Positions 46,138 through 54,864 of a DNA stretch of 57,018 nt are shown in pieces (the stretch's first letter is position 1; each line of letters begins with the position of its first letter). Origin of the DNA: Nitrococcus mobilis (lineage in GTDB: Bacteria > Pseudomonadota > Gammaproteobacteria > Nitrococcales > Nitrococcaceae). The stretch spans positions 1 to 57,018 of the forward strand of contig JAGFJL010000041.1 in the NCBI GenBank assembly GCA_024102725.1, written 5' to 3'. Under the pieces are notes generated by a model. It ran no database searches and was not told the DNA's origin. It saw nothing but the letters and a program-made list of their open reading frames with translations. The position numbers and the translations under genes are program-made.

Positions 46138-47013
46138 TCAGAGCAAACCGGCAAGTTTCATAGCTTGCAGGACGCTTTCATGATGCTGCTCGGACAAGGG
46201 CGTCATTGGCAAACGGATACCCTGTCCGGCCAGGCCAAGCCGATATACACCCCATTTCACGGGGATGGGGTTGGTTTCCACAAACAACGTCTTGTGCAAT
46301 GCCGCCAAACGGGCGTCGATACGCTCGGCCTCTGCGGCTTCGCCGGCGAGTGCAGCACGGCACATCTCGTGCATCAACTTCGGTGCCACATTGGCCGTGA
46401 CGGAGATCGCACCCTTGCCACCGGCCAGGATGACTTCCAGGTCTTTTATATCCTCGCCACAGTAGACATCGAGCTGACCTCCGCAACGATCCAAAAGCTC
46501 ACGTGCCCGCTCAACGCGGCCGGAAGCCTCCTTGATGCCCACGATATTGGAAATCTCGGCCAACCGGGCAACCGTATCGGGCAAAAGATCACAGGCCGTG
46601 CGACTGGGCACGTTGTACAGAATCTGTGGGATCGGCACGGCCTCGGCCACAGCTTCGAAATGCCGAAACAAGCCCTCCTGAGTCGGCTTGTTATAGTATG
46701 GCGTGACGAGCAAAGCCGCATCACAGCCACCTTCCATGGCGCAGCGCGTGAGCTTGATAGCCTCCCAAGTGGAGTTCGATCCGGTGCCGCCAATGACCGG
46801 AATTCGCCCCCGCGCCATCTCGACGATCCGGCGCATAACATGGCAGTGCTCATCATAATCTAGCGTGGCCGACTCGCCTGTCGTACCGACGGCCACGATC
46901 GCGTCGCTGCCTTGTTCGATGTGGAACTCGACCAAGCGCTGCAGGGCCTTTTCGTCTATGCTGCCGTCGTCATGCATCGGCGTGATAAGCGCTACCATGC
47001 TGCCACGGAACAT
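46138..47013 (-). CDS. dapA: 4-hydroxy-tetrahydrodipicolinate synthase DapA
   Basis: DapA condenses pyruvate with aspartate semialdehyde, the first committed step to lysine and diaminopimelate. The 291-residue protein keeps E. coli numbering throughout: Thr44-Thr45 in VGTTGES, Tyr133 in YNVPSRT, Arg138 and the Schiff-base Lys161 in GIKEASG. AGAAAGG precedes ATG 47013. It is divergent from gcvR across a 239-bp region that must contain both promoters. Confidence 0.97.
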   Translation of the reverse strand: MFRGSMVALITPMHDDGSIDEKALQRLVEFHIEQGSDAIVAVGTTGESATLDYDEHCHVMRRIVEMARGRIPVIGGTGSNSTWEAIKLTRCAMEGGCDAALLVTPYYNKPTQEGLFRHFEAVAEAVPIPQILYNVPSRTACDLLPDTVARLAEISNIVGIKEASGRVERARELLDRCGGQLDVYCGEDIKDLEVILAGGKGAISVTANVAPKLMHEMCRAALAGEAAEAERIDARLAALHKTLFVETNPIPVKWGVYRLGLAGQGIRLPMTPLSEQHHESVLQAMKLAGLL

Positions 47014-47190
47014 AGACCTTTCTCCGAGCCGAACCCGATAGCCGAATAGTACTTGCCCGCCCGAGAGCTGACAACTGCCGGCGGTGCGGGCCGCCCTGCA
47101 CTCACCCGAACGGCTTTACCGGTTGCATCCGCAGCCGTCCAGCGTCATCTTGTCGCCGCGACTGGTGCCACCGACTCAAGTGCGCGATCA

Positions 47191-47199
47191 TGCTACACT
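47191..47199 (+). promoter_or_regulatory. Extended -10 element, candidate gcvR promoter
   Basis: TGCTACACT combines a TG extension with a good -10 hexamer (TACACT) about 54 bp before the gcvR ATG. A clear -35 hexamer 17 bp further left is not seen, which is acceptable for extended -10 promoters. Confidence 0.4.
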
Positions 47200-47252
47200 C
47201 TTTTACGTTTGGTTTTTTGGGTAGCTGCAGCGGCTATTCACTCGGATAAGGC

Positions 47253-47786
47253 ATGCACAATAATTTTTTGGTGATCTCGGCTCTTGGCGAGGATCGCCCA
47301 GGCATCGTCAACGAACTCTCCCGGATCATCGCCGAAAACGGCTGCAACATCGAAGACAGCCGGATGACCGTGCTCGGCGGTGAATTCGCGATCATCCTCC
47401 TCGCGGAGGGTCGCTGGAACAAGCTGGCCAAGCTGGAGGCGGCGCTCCCCAGCCTGGGCCGCCGGCTCGGGTTGACCGTCAATTCCAAGCGCACCACACC
47501 GGCCCGGCACGAAGGGAATCTGCTGCCCTATTCCGTCGAGGTGGTTGCCATCGATCACCCCGGCATCGTTCATCAGCTTGCGAGCTTCTTCTCATCACGT
47601 GAGATCAGCATTCGTGACATGGCGACCACCACTTACGCCGCCGCGCATACCGGCACCCCCATGTTCTCCGTGCACATCACCGTGGACGTTCCGGCGGCGG
47701 TCCATATTGCCCGTTTGCGTGAAGAGTTCATGGATTTCTGCGATCAGCTCAATTTGGATGCCGTCATCGAACCGGTCAAAGGCTGA
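47253..47786 (+). CDS. gcvR: Glycine cleavage system regulator GcvR
   Basis: GcvR is a small two-ACT-domain protein that in E. coli binds the activator GcvA and represses the glycine cleavage operon when glycine is low. The 177-residue sequence has a first ACT domain (about 5-80; ISALGEDRPGIVNELSRIIAENGCNIEDSRM) and a second (about 92-172; VEVVAIDHPGIVHQLASFFSSREISIRDM), each with the glycine-turn of ACT folds. Location between dapA and bcp is exactly that of E. coli gcvR, which supports the name over other ACT proteins. No gcvA is visible in the window. Confidence 0.88.
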   Translation: MHNNFLVISALGEDRPGIVNELSRIIAENGCNIEDSRMTVLGGEFAIILLAEGRWNKLAKLEAALPSLGRRLGLTVNSKRTTPARHEGNLLPYSVEVVAIDHPGIVHQLASFFSSREISIRDMATTTYAAAHTGTPMFSVHITVDVPAAVHIARLREEFMDFCDQLNLDAVIEPVKG

Positions 47787-47861
47787 GACGGCCGCGATCG
47801 CCGACCCGTAGCCACACTGATGCCGATTCGCCTCGAGGACTAACACAGGAGCCCCACCGCC

Positions 47862-48335
47862 ATGAGCGAAATCCGCCTCGGCGCAGCCGTACCCGATTTC
47901 GAACTCTCCGCCACAGGCGGTAAAACGCTGCGCCTATCCGAGCTGCGCGGTCGCAACGTGCTGCTCTATTTCTACCCGAAAGCAGACACCCCCGGCTGCA
48001 CTCAGGAAGGAGCGGATTTTCGCGACCGATACGCCGATTTCGTGGCGGCCAACACCGTGATCCTTGGCGTCTCGCGCGATACGTTGAAGGTACAACAGAA
48101 TTTCAAGGACAAGTACGGTTTTCCATTCGAGCTGCTCTGTGACACGCAGCAGGAGCTCTGTGAGCGCTTCGGCGTGCTCAAGGAAAAGAGCCGCTTCGGT
48201 CGCAAGGCGCTCGGCGTGGAGCGCAGCACATTTCTACTCGACGCCGCTGGCGTGCTGCGCCGCGAGTGGCGTGGCGTCAAGGTTCGCGGTCATGCCGACG
48301 AGGCTCTGCAGGCCGCAAAAGAGCTGGCCGAATGA
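47862..48335 (+). CDS. bcp: Thioredoxin-dependent thiol peroxidase Bcp (PrxQ type)
   Basis: Bcp reduces peroxides using thioredoxin. The 157-residue protein has the peroxidatic Cys46 in YPKADTPGCT and the usual fold. The resolving cysteine found five residues later in E. coli Bcp is absent here (CTQEGADF); other cysteines are at 93 and 100, so the protein may use one of those or work as a 1-Cys enzyme. AGGAG precedes ATG 47862. It follows gcvR with a 75-bp gap, as in E. coli. Confidence 0.93.
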   Translation: MSEIRLGAAVPDFELSATGGKTLRLSELRGRNVLLYFYPKADTPGCTQEGADFRDRYADFVAANTVILGVSRDTLKVQQNFKDKYGFPFELLCDTQQELCERFGVLKEKSRFGRKALGVERSTFLLDAAGVLRREWRGVKVRGHADEALQAAKELAE

Positions 48336-48359
48336 TCGACCCTTGAGTCGACGCGCTGT

Positions 48360-49706
48360 ATGCCTACGAAATCCCGCGCTGGACGACGGGTATTCGTGCT
48401 CGATACGTCCGTACTGATGCATGACCCCAGCGCACTGTTCCGCTTCCAAGAGCATGATCTTTTCCTGCCGATGGCCGTGCTGCGCGCGCTCGACACCGGC
48501 AAGAAGGGGCTCTCGGAAGAGGCGCGCAATGTGCGTCAAGTGAGTCGCTTTCTGGATCAATTACTGGGACAAGCAAGCCCCAAGGCGATCGAATCGGGTC
48601 TGGCCCTCGCCCAAACGACATTGCACGGCCCGGCCGCTGGCCGGCTGTATTTTCTGCGCCAGAGCGAGCCCCACTCCCCCCCCAAGGACGACGACATCCT
48701 AACCGCGGCCCTGCAACTGCAGGAGAGCCGGCCCGATGTCGCAGTGACCCTGGTGTCGAAGGATATCACCCTGCGCATACAGGCCATGGCCTTAGGGCTC
48801 AATGCCGAAGACTACCACAGCGACCAGGTACTCGATGACGTCGATCTGCTCTATACCGGAACGCTGCTCGTCAAAACGGACCGCATCGTCGCCCAAACCG
48901 AGCGGGCACTGGAGTTTCTCATCAAGCCGCACGAATGCTATCCGAATCTGTGTGTCACCACCGAGGACGGCCGCTTCGAAGGCATCGTGCGCGAGATCCA
49001 TACGCAGCACGCGCTGGCCAGCGCGGTGACCAACCACCGCGGGCAGGGCGAGGCCGTGTGGGGCGTGCAGGCCCGCAACCCGGAGCAAAACTTCGCCCTC
49101 AATCTGCTGCTCGACCCGGAGGTGGACTTCCTTAGTCTGCTCGGCGTCGCCGGCACCGGCAAAACGTTGCTGGCACTGGCCGCCGGCCTCGCCCAGACCC
49201 TGGAAATGCACCACTATCGGGAGATAGTCATGACGCGCGCGACTGTTCCCATTGGCGAGGACATCGGCTTTCTCCCAGGTACCGAAGAGGAAAAAATGAC
49301 CCCTTGGATGGGGGCGCTGTTGGATAATCTGGAGGTGCTGGGTCAACCCGAAGGCGCTACCCGCTGGGGCCAAGCCGCAACCCAAGACGTGCTGCGCAGC
49401 CGAATCAAGATCCGCTCACTCAACTTTATGCGCGGCCGGACCTTCCTCAACCGTTACATCATCGTGGACGAGGCCCAGAATCTGACCGCCAAACAATTGA
49501 AGACGCTCATTACCCGAGCGGGGCCCGGCACCAAGATCGTCTGCCTCGGCAACGTGGCACAGATCGATACACCTTACCTCACAGCGACCACCTCCGGGTT
49601 GACCTATGTCGTCGACCGGTTCCGATACTGGCCATACGCCGGCCACGTGACGCTGCAGCGCGGCGAGCGCTCACGCCTTGCCGACTTCGCCAGCGAGGCG
49701 CTATAA
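48360..49706 (+). CDS. PIN domain-PhoH ATPase fusion (YlaK/PhoH2 type)
   Basis: The 448-residue protein joins an N-terminal PIN nuclease domain (about 12-150; FVLDTSVLMHDPSALF supplies the first acidic residue) to a C-terminal PhoH ATPase (about 240-448) with Walker A GVAGTGKT near 262, Walker B IIVDEAQN near 367 and the terminal VTLQRGERSRLADFAS. Proteins of this build are called PhoH2 and have been reported to act as RNA helicase/nucleases in some actinobacteria; the role in this organism is unknown. It follows bcp by 24 bp and is probably co-transcribed with it. Confidence 0.92.
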   Translation: MPTKSRAGRRVFVLDTSVLMHDPSALFRFQEHDLFLPMAVLRALDTGKKGLSEEARNVRQVSRFLDQLLGQASPKAIESGLALAQTTLHGPAAGRLYFLRQSEPHSPPKDDDILTAALQLQESRPDVAVTLVSKDITLRIQAMALGLNAEDYHSDQVLDDVDLLYTGTLLVKTDRIVAQTERALEFLIKPHECYPNLCVTTEDGRFEGIVREIHTQHALASAVTNHRGQGEAVWGVQARNPEQNFALNLLLDPEVDFLSLLGVAGTGKTLLALAAGLAQTLEMHHYREIVMTRATVPIGEDIGFLPGTEEEKMTPWMGALLDNLEVLGQPEGATRWGQAATQDVLRSRIKIRSLNFMRGRTFLNRYIIVDEAQNLTAKQLKTLITRAGPGTKIVCLGNVAQIDTPYLTATTSGLTYVVDRFRYWPYAGHVTLQRGERSRLADFASEAL

Positions 49707-49745
49707 GTTGTGCGGGTGCGCCGGCCGGGCGCGAAGGCCCCGCCC

Positions 49746-50870
49746 CTAACCCCGGTGGGCCTGCTTGTCGGCGACTTCGTGCTCAGCTTGCACGGTATGC
49801 GCATCCTGGCCATCCGCATCATCCGCGAATCCCGGCCAAGCCAGAATAATGGCACGGATCAACGTCGCCAAAGGGATGGCGAAGAACACGCCCCAGAATC
49901 CCCAAATACCACCGAAGACCAGGATGGCAATAATGATCGCCACCGGATGCAGCTTGACGATTTCCGAGAACAACAACGGCACCAAAACATTGCCATCGAG
50001 CGCCTGGATGATGCCATAGGCGATCAGCACCCAAACGAGCTCCGAGCTCGCACCGAATTGAAAGTAGCCAATAACCGCAATCGGCACGGTCACGACCGCA
50101 GCACCCACATAGGGAATGATCACCGACAAACCAGTGGCCACGGCCAGCAAGGCAGCGAACTGCAGCCCGAGCAGAGCAAGGGTCACATAGGTCACCGCGC
50201 CGACGATGACGATCTCCAGGCATTTGCCGCGCACGTAGTTGCCGATCTGAGCATCCACCTCACACCAAATCGTGGCGATCAAACTCCGATGTACCGGGAG
50301 GAAACGACTGAGCCAGGCCTGGATCTGTTCCTTGTCCATCAGGAAGAAGAACACCATGAAAGGCACCAGCACCAAATAGATCGCGCCCATGAAGAGCATT
50401 ACCACGGACTGGAACGAGATTGAGGCCAACACGTTCCGACCAATCTGCAGTGATTCGTTGCGCAGCTCCTCCATGAGCGCCTTGACCTGCTCGGCGGAGA
50501 AAAATTGCGGATACTGCTCCGGCAAACGCAGGATGGCCATTTGACCGCGATCGAGTATGTCCGGCAGGTTGTCCACCAACTGGGCGAATTGTCTGCTAAT
50601 CAGCGGCATCAGCGCGAAGAACACCAGCAGCACGACGGCAATAAAGAGAAAGAACACCAGCACCACACCCAGACGGCGGGGAACTCGATAGCGCTCCAAA
50701 GACTGAACCAAATCCTCGAGTAGATAGGCGATCACCAGACTGGCAATCACCGGTGCCAGCATATCCCCCATGAACAGGATAACGCCGAATCCACCGAGCA
50801 ATACCAACGCCAACGCAACCACTTGGGGATCATTGAGATGGCGCCCGAGCCATGTACGAATGAAATCCAT
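49746..50870 (-). CDS. perM: AI-2E family transporter PerM
   Basis: A polytopic inner-membrane protein with about eight helices, family YfgO/PerM. It resembles E. coli PerM along its length: LNDPQVVALALVLLGGFG near the start, YLVLVPFMVFFFLMDKEQ, NYVRGKCLEIVIVG, PYVGAAVVTVPIAV, ALDGNVLVPLLFSEIVKLHPV and WGFWGVFFAIPLATLI. The transported compound is unknown, despite the AI-2E name. I start at ATG 50870 (MDFIRTWLGRHL) because it aligns with the E. coli N-terminus and gives 374 residues; the frame is open to TTG 50942, which would add 24 residues. It is divergent from bepA, as in E. coli. Confidence 0.88.
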   Translation of the reverse strand: MDFIRTWLGRHLNDPQVVALALVLLGGFGVILFMGDMLAPVIASLVIAYLLEDLVQSLERYRVPRRLGVVLVFFLFIAVVLLVFFALMPLISRQFAQLVDNLPDILDRGQMAILRLPEQYPQFFSAEQVKALMEELRNESLQIGRNVLASISFQSVVMLFMGAIYLVLVPFMVFFFLMDKEQIQAWLSRFLPVHRSLIATIWCEVDAQIGNYVRGKCLEIVIVGAVTYVTLALLGLQFAALLAVATGLSVIIPYVGAAVVTVPIAVIGYFQFGASSELVWVLIAYGIIQALDGNVLVPLLFSEIVKLHPVAIIIAILVFGGIWGFWGVFFAIPLATLIRAIILAWPGFADDADGQDAHTVQAEHEVADKQAHRG

Positions 50871-51086
50871 TCTGCCGTGCTCGCTCTTGGCCGAACCCTG
50901 CAACGTTAGTCGCATCGCCGTATTCTCGCCAATGGCCGACAAGTCGATTGCGGGGTTATCGCAACGCAGCCATATTCCGACGGTCCGATTGCAGAAAATG
51001 CCTATAACCGGCCACTATATCGACGAGTGCCTCAGGGGGCTAGCAACGAAAACGCCATGCCGCCTCTAGAGTTCCGTTTGCCATTC

Positions 51087-52544
51087 ATGAACCGAACCAT
51101 CGCCGAGAACACCTTGAAACGTCTCGCCCTACCGCTACTTATCTGTGTCTGTCTGAGCGCGCGTGCGGGCTTGGATCTATCGCTGCCGGATATCGGCGAT
51201 CCAGCGAGCCAAGTAATGACGCCGACCGAGGAGCAGCAGATCGGCCAGCAGATGATGGGTGAAGTGCGCCGCCAGCTCCCCCTCGGCAATGACCCCGAAA
51301 TCAATGCCTATATTCAAGATTTGGGCGCGCGGCTCGCCTCCCACGGCGACGCTCCCGATTATAATTACCACTTCTTCATCGTGGATAGCCCGCAGATCAA
51401 CGCCTTTGCCATGCCGGGCGGCTATATCGGCGTCAATACCGGGCTCATACAGGCCACCCGGACCGAGAGCGAACTCGGGGCGGTGCTCGCCCACGAAATC
51501 GCCCATGTCACCCAGCGACACCTGGCACGGCAGCTCCTTCGTGACCGCGGCAGCGGCTGGCGGATGGCTGCGCTGATACTGGCCGGAATTCTGGTCGGCA
51601 CACAAAGCCCGCAAGCCGGCAGCGCCGCCACCATGTCGGCCATGGCCGGCATGATCCAACAGCAACTCGCCTATTCCCGCTCAGACGAGAGCGAGGCGGA
51701 TCGGGTCGGAATGCAAACCTTGGTCAAGGCTCGCTTCGATCCCGAGGGAATGCCCCGGTTTTTCGGCCGCTTACTACAGGCGACCCGCTATCGTGATGAG
51801 CCGCCCGCTTTTCTCAGTACCCATCCGCTCACCGAGCGGCGTATTGCCGATGCCCAAGCGCGTGCCCGTCAACTCGCCAGCGGCAAGGTATTCGAAAGTC
51901 CAGAATACGATCTCATGCGGGCCCGCCTAGAGGTGCTCAACGCGCGCCTACCAGAGGATGCCGTAAACGAGTTTCAGGCCCAGCTCGAGCGCAGCAATGC
52001 CAAACCCTGGGCCGCCCAATATGGGCTGGCGCTGGCTCTGCAGCGTACGGGCGAGTATGCCCCGGCTCGCACGATTCTCCTGCGACTGCTGCGCACGCAT
52101 GGCGAATACGCGCCTTACTTTGTCGGCCTGGTCGAAGTGAGCCGCGCTGCAAAACAACCCGAGCAGGCCTTGGCGGCCGTGCGTGAGGGAGTATCGTTAT
52201 TCCCGGACGACTACGCCTTGCGCGTTCTCCATGTGGAGACGCTGCTGGATGAAGGGCACGCGCAGCAAGCGCAGCGTATTGCCACGGCCGTGGTCGGCGA
52301 TCATCCGGAGGACGCCAATCTCTGGCAACTCGCGGCCCGCGCAGCCGATAGCGCTGGTCAGCAAGTGCAAGCCCAATTGGCCATGGGACATTATTACTAT
52401 TTGCGCGGCGATATCCCCAGCGCCTTGGAGCAAATCGAGCACGTCCTCGACAGCAACAAAGCCGATGAATATCAGAAGTCTCGCGCTACGGCCTTACGCG
52501 CGCAGTGGCAAACGGTGCTCAAACAGCGCTCTAAAGAGCGTTGA
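51087..52544 (+). CDS. bepA: Beta-barrel assembly-enhancing protease BepA
   Basis: BepA (YfgC) is a periplasmic M48 zinc metalloprotease and chaperone that helps LptD assembly and degrades misfolded barrels. From ATG 51087 the 485 residues include a signal peptide (LALPLLICVCLSARA), the zinc site His136-Glu137-x-x-His140 at the same numbers as E. coli BepA, the third-ligand region SDESEADRVGMQTL, and a C-terminal TPR domain (about 310-485). In-frame starts at 51027 and 51057 would extend the n-region; none has a strong ribosome site, so the start is uncertain. The gene is divergent from perM. Confidence 0.92.
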   Translation: MNRTIAENTLKRLALPLLICVCLSARAGLDLSLPDIGDPASQVMTPTEEQQIGQQMMGEVRRQLPLGNDPEINAYIQDLGARLASHGDAPDYNYHFFIVDSPQINAFAMPGGYIGVNTGLIQATRTESELGAVLAHEIAHVTQRHLARQLLRDRGSGWRMAALILAGILVGTQSPQAGSAATMSAMAGMIQQQLAYSRSDESEADRVGMQTLVKARFDPEGMPRFFGRLLQATRYRDEPPAFLSTHPLTERRIADAQARARQLASGKVFESPEYDLMRARLEVLNARLPEDAVNEFQAQLERSNAKPWAAQYGLALALQRTGEYAPARTILLRLLRTHGEYAPYFVGLVEVSRAAKQPEQALAAVREGVSLFPDDYALRVLHVETLLDEGHAQQAQRIATAVVGDHPEDANLWQLAARAADSAGQQVQAQLAMGHYYYLRGDIPSALEQIEHVLDSNKADEYQKSRATALRAQWQTVLKQRSKER

Positions 52545-52641
52545 GTAACGGATCACACTGGTTTCACGCCGAGGTGTTACCCTATTTTACTTAGATATCA
52601 GCTGCGAGCCTCCGCCCAGCAGACCCGGCGAGTAGCGAGTG

Positions 52642-53496
52642 ATGCAGCAGGATAGTGCAAACCATTCGAGGCCGGAATGGGCTCAAGGCTTGCTTTATGA
52701 TCTCCTCGCGGGGCAAGGAGCGCTGGCGATCTTGTTGGCCGCAGGCTGGTCTGCGCTCGCCGCTTTCGCTCGAGACAGCGAAGCAAGCACGATCTTGGAC
52801 GAGCATTTACACCAGGCACTGGAGCAACTGCGCGAGGAGATCACCCGGTCAGTCGAGGCCGGTAACTTCCTGCTGGACTTGGCTCGCCAGCTGCTCCCAG
52901 TAGATCGGCTAGCGCCGCCCTTCGCGGCAAGCTTCGCATACTTTCCGGCGCATCCGTATCCCAATATCGGCCCGCTGCAAAAAGAGCAGGCCAACCTGGA
53001 GGCGCTGCAGCGCACACTCGATGGGTACCAAACCGCCGCCTTGAATTATACCCGGGCGCTCAGCGAGCTATACGAGGCCGTTCTAAGCGAATATCGACAG
53101 GAGCTAGCCGACGGTGTGCTGCCCGAATCGACCGCTCGGAGTACTCGCGAGCTGTACGATCACTGGCTTGAGGTGGCGGAGCGAACCTATGAACGGTTTC
53201 TGCACTCCGAGACGTATCCGCAAGCCATCAGCGATTTGCTAAACGCCTGGGCTGACCTGCGGCTCGCCCTGCAGCCGGTGCTGGATGAGCTTTTAGCGTA
53301 CCTGGGGTTACCAACCCGCCGCGAAGTGGAGGACACTCAGCGGCATCTCGATCGACTGCGGCGCCAGCAACGTGCTGACACTATACGACTGCAATGCGAG
53401 GTCACAGCGTTGCGCAACGAACTCGCCGCGCTACGCGACACTATCCTCGGCCCGCCGCCGCCGACGTCTCGCTCCGGCAAGGACGGGCGCAGGTGA
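52642..53496 (+). CDS. phaE: Class III PHA synthase subunit PhaE
   Basis: PhaE is the non-catalytic partner of class III polyhydroxyalkanoate synthase. The roughly 284-residue protein is almost entirely helical, lacks membrane segments, and shows family features: the NFLLDLARQLLP and PHPYPNIGPLQKE-like segment in the first half, a central helix with YDHWLEVAERTYERFLHSETY, LLNAWADLRLALQPVLDELL and a C-terminal coiled coil (about 225-270). Its stop overlaps the phaC GTG start, so the subunits are produced together. GTG 52639 is an alternative start one codon earlier. The promoter is probably in the 94 bp after bepA, where only weak elements are seen. Confidence 0.88.
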   Translation: MQQDSANHSRPEWAQGLLYDLLAGQGALAILLAAGWSALAAFARDSEASTILDEHLHQALEQLREEITRSVEAGNFLLDLARQLLPVDRLAPPFAASFAYFPAHPYPNIGPLQKEQANLEALQRTLDGYQTAALNYTRALSELYEAVLSEYRQELADGVLPESTARSTRELYDHWLEVAERTYERFLHSETYPQAISDLLNAWADLRLALQPVLDELLAYLGLPTRREVEDTQRHLDRLRRQQRADTIRLQCEVTALRNELAALRDTILGPPPPTSRSGKDGRR

Positions 53497-54533
53497 GTGA
53501 CGATGCGCCCTGCCCGAACGATTCGCTTCCGTTGCAAAGCAAGCTTGCCAGGGCGCTGCGCCGGGCACGTGAGCTACAGCCGGTGAGCGTCGGCAGCACG
53601 CCTGCGCGCGATCTATCGCATCCAGGTACGGCCACGCTCTATCGATACGGCTCCGGAAAGGGCATACCATTGCTGGTCATCTACTCATTGGTGAATCGCC
53701 CTTACATTCTCGATCTGAGCTGCGAGCGCTCGGTTATTGGGGCGCTCGTGCGCGGCGGCATTACCGTTTATCTGCTCGATTGGGGCTACCCAGGACCGAT
53801 GGACCGCTTTCAGCGGCTCGACGATTATATCGAGGACGAAATCGACTGCGCGGTGGACAACATCGCCACTCGACACGCCACTGACCGCGTTTCCTTGCTG
53901 GGCGTCTGCCAGGGTGGGACGCTCGCCGTCTGCTACGCGGCCTTACGCGCCGAGCGGGTTCGCAACCTGATCACCCTCGCCACCCCAGTGGACTTTCAGA
54001 CCCCGCAAGACACGCTCTATCGAATCGTTCGCCATGTGAACATTGAGCGGCTGGCGCAAGCGCAGGGCAATGCGCCTGCAAGCGGGCTCAACGCCCTATT
54101 CACCGGCCTCAAACCTTTTCAGCTTCTCTGCCGGCGCTATCTGACATTGGCAGAACTAGGCGCCGATGACCAGGCGTTGCAAGAATTCTTACGGCTCGAA
54201 CAATGGATGTACGACAGCCCGGACCAAGCGGGGGCCGCTTTTGTCCAGTTTGTTCGTGATTTCTACCAAGCCAATGGCTTGGTCGCGGGTAACTTGCAAC
54301 TCTGCGGCGAAAGCGTGGATCCGATCCGCTTTACCGGCCCGTTGTTCAATGCCTATGCAACGGCCGATCACCTAGTACCACCTGCGGCGGCAAAGGCGTT
54401 GGCAAATCTGACCGGGTCACTCGCCTACCGCGAAGCGGAACTGCCCGGCGGGCACCTGGGCTTGTTCATCAGCCAACACGCTCATCGCCGCCTCTACCCC
54501 GCCCTAGTGGAATGGCTGCATCAATACAGCTGA
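53493..54533 (+). CDS. phaC: Class III PHA synthase catalytic subunit PhaC
   Basis: PhaC polymerises (R)-3-hydroxyacyl-CoA, typically hydroxybutyryl-CoA, into PHA granules. Started at GTG 53493 it has 346 residues, the size of class III enzymes. The lipase-like box is GVCQGG with catalytic Cys139; Asp292 (ATADHLVPP) and His321 (PGGHLGL) complete the triad, each exactly ten below the Allochromatium vinosum numbers (149/302/331). LLDWGYPGPMDRF is also typical. It overlaps phaE by 4 bp. No phaA, phaB or phasin gene is visible nearby. Confidence 0.95.
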   Translation: MSDDAPCPNDSLPLQSKLARALRRARELQPVSVGSTPARDLSHPGTATLYRYGSGKGIPLLVIYSLVNRPYILDLSCERSVIGALVRGGITVYLLDWGYPGPMDRFQRLDDYIEDEIDCAVDNIATRHATDRVSLLGVCQGGTLAVCYAALRAERVRNLITLATPVDFQTPQDTLYRIVRHVNIERLAQAQGNAPASGLNALFTGLKPFQLLCRRYLTLAELGADDQALQEFLRLEQWMYDSPDQAGAAFVQFVRDFYQANGLVAGNLQLCGESVDPIRFTGPLFNAYATADHLVPPAAAKALANLTGSLAYREAELPGGHLGLFISQHAHRRLYPALVEWLHQYS

Positions 54534-54560
54534 GCCAGCCCTGCAACAGATCGCCTATTA

Positions 54561-54571
54561 TTGCGCTGCAA
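54561..54571. promoter_or_regulatory. TTGC-N3-GCAA palindrome, PhaR-like box 1
   Basis: TTGCGCTGCAA lies 28 bp after the phaC stop. PhaR-type repressors of PHA genes bind TGC/GCA-rich palindromes of this kind. A second copy with the same spacing occurs 304 bp further on. No promoter is visible at this copy. Confidence 0.35.
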
Positions 54572-54654
54572 CAACGAAAATGCTTGCCAAGCGACCTCGG
54601 CCATCTACAATGCCCGATAAGTTGCCTGTATGCGGCTCCTGCATAGAGGGCAAT

Positions 54655-54681
54655 AAAAAAAGCCCTCTCTGGCGAGAGGGC
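54655..54681 (-). terminator. Intrinsic terminator, leftward
   Basis: On the - strand GCCCTCTC and GAGAGGGC form an 8-bp GC-rich stem (54662-54681) with a 4-nt loop, followed at once by seven T residues (54661-54655). In the rightward direction no T-run follows, so it serves leftward transcription, fitting the small RNA candidate. No leftward protein gene ends here. Confidence 0.85.
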
Positions 54682-54823
54682 GAATCGAGGAGGAGGCAGT
54701 AGGCCACTCAAAGGGGTGGCTTACGAGTGGGTTGCGGCTTCGGCTTATCAAAAAGCGCTCCGACTCGTTGAGAGTTTAAATACACCACAAATATCCAATA
54801 AGAAGGGCGCTTTACAATTATCC

Positions 54824-54853
54824 GGGAGGCTATTCGTGGCCTCCCTATTTTTT
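54824..54853 (+). terminator. Intrinsic terminator, rightward (end of phaEC)
   Basis: GGGAGGC (54824-54830) and GCCTCCC (54839-54845) pair across an 8-nt loop and are followed by TATTTTTT (54846-54853). It would end rightward transcripts about 320 nt after the phaC stop. The same hairpin on the - strand forms the first stem of the putative small RNA. Confidence 0.65.
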
Positions 54854-54864
54854 ACCTGGCAAAT

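Noticed and set aside
49710..50423. 237-codon frame opposite perM
   Set aside because: Histidine/glutamine-rich antisense of membrane-helix codons; perM matches its family throughout.
54750..54822. Small peptide gene inside the putative RNA (26 codons, MVYLNSQRVGALF start)
   Set aside because: GTG start without Shine-Dalgarno; coding is possible but not supported.
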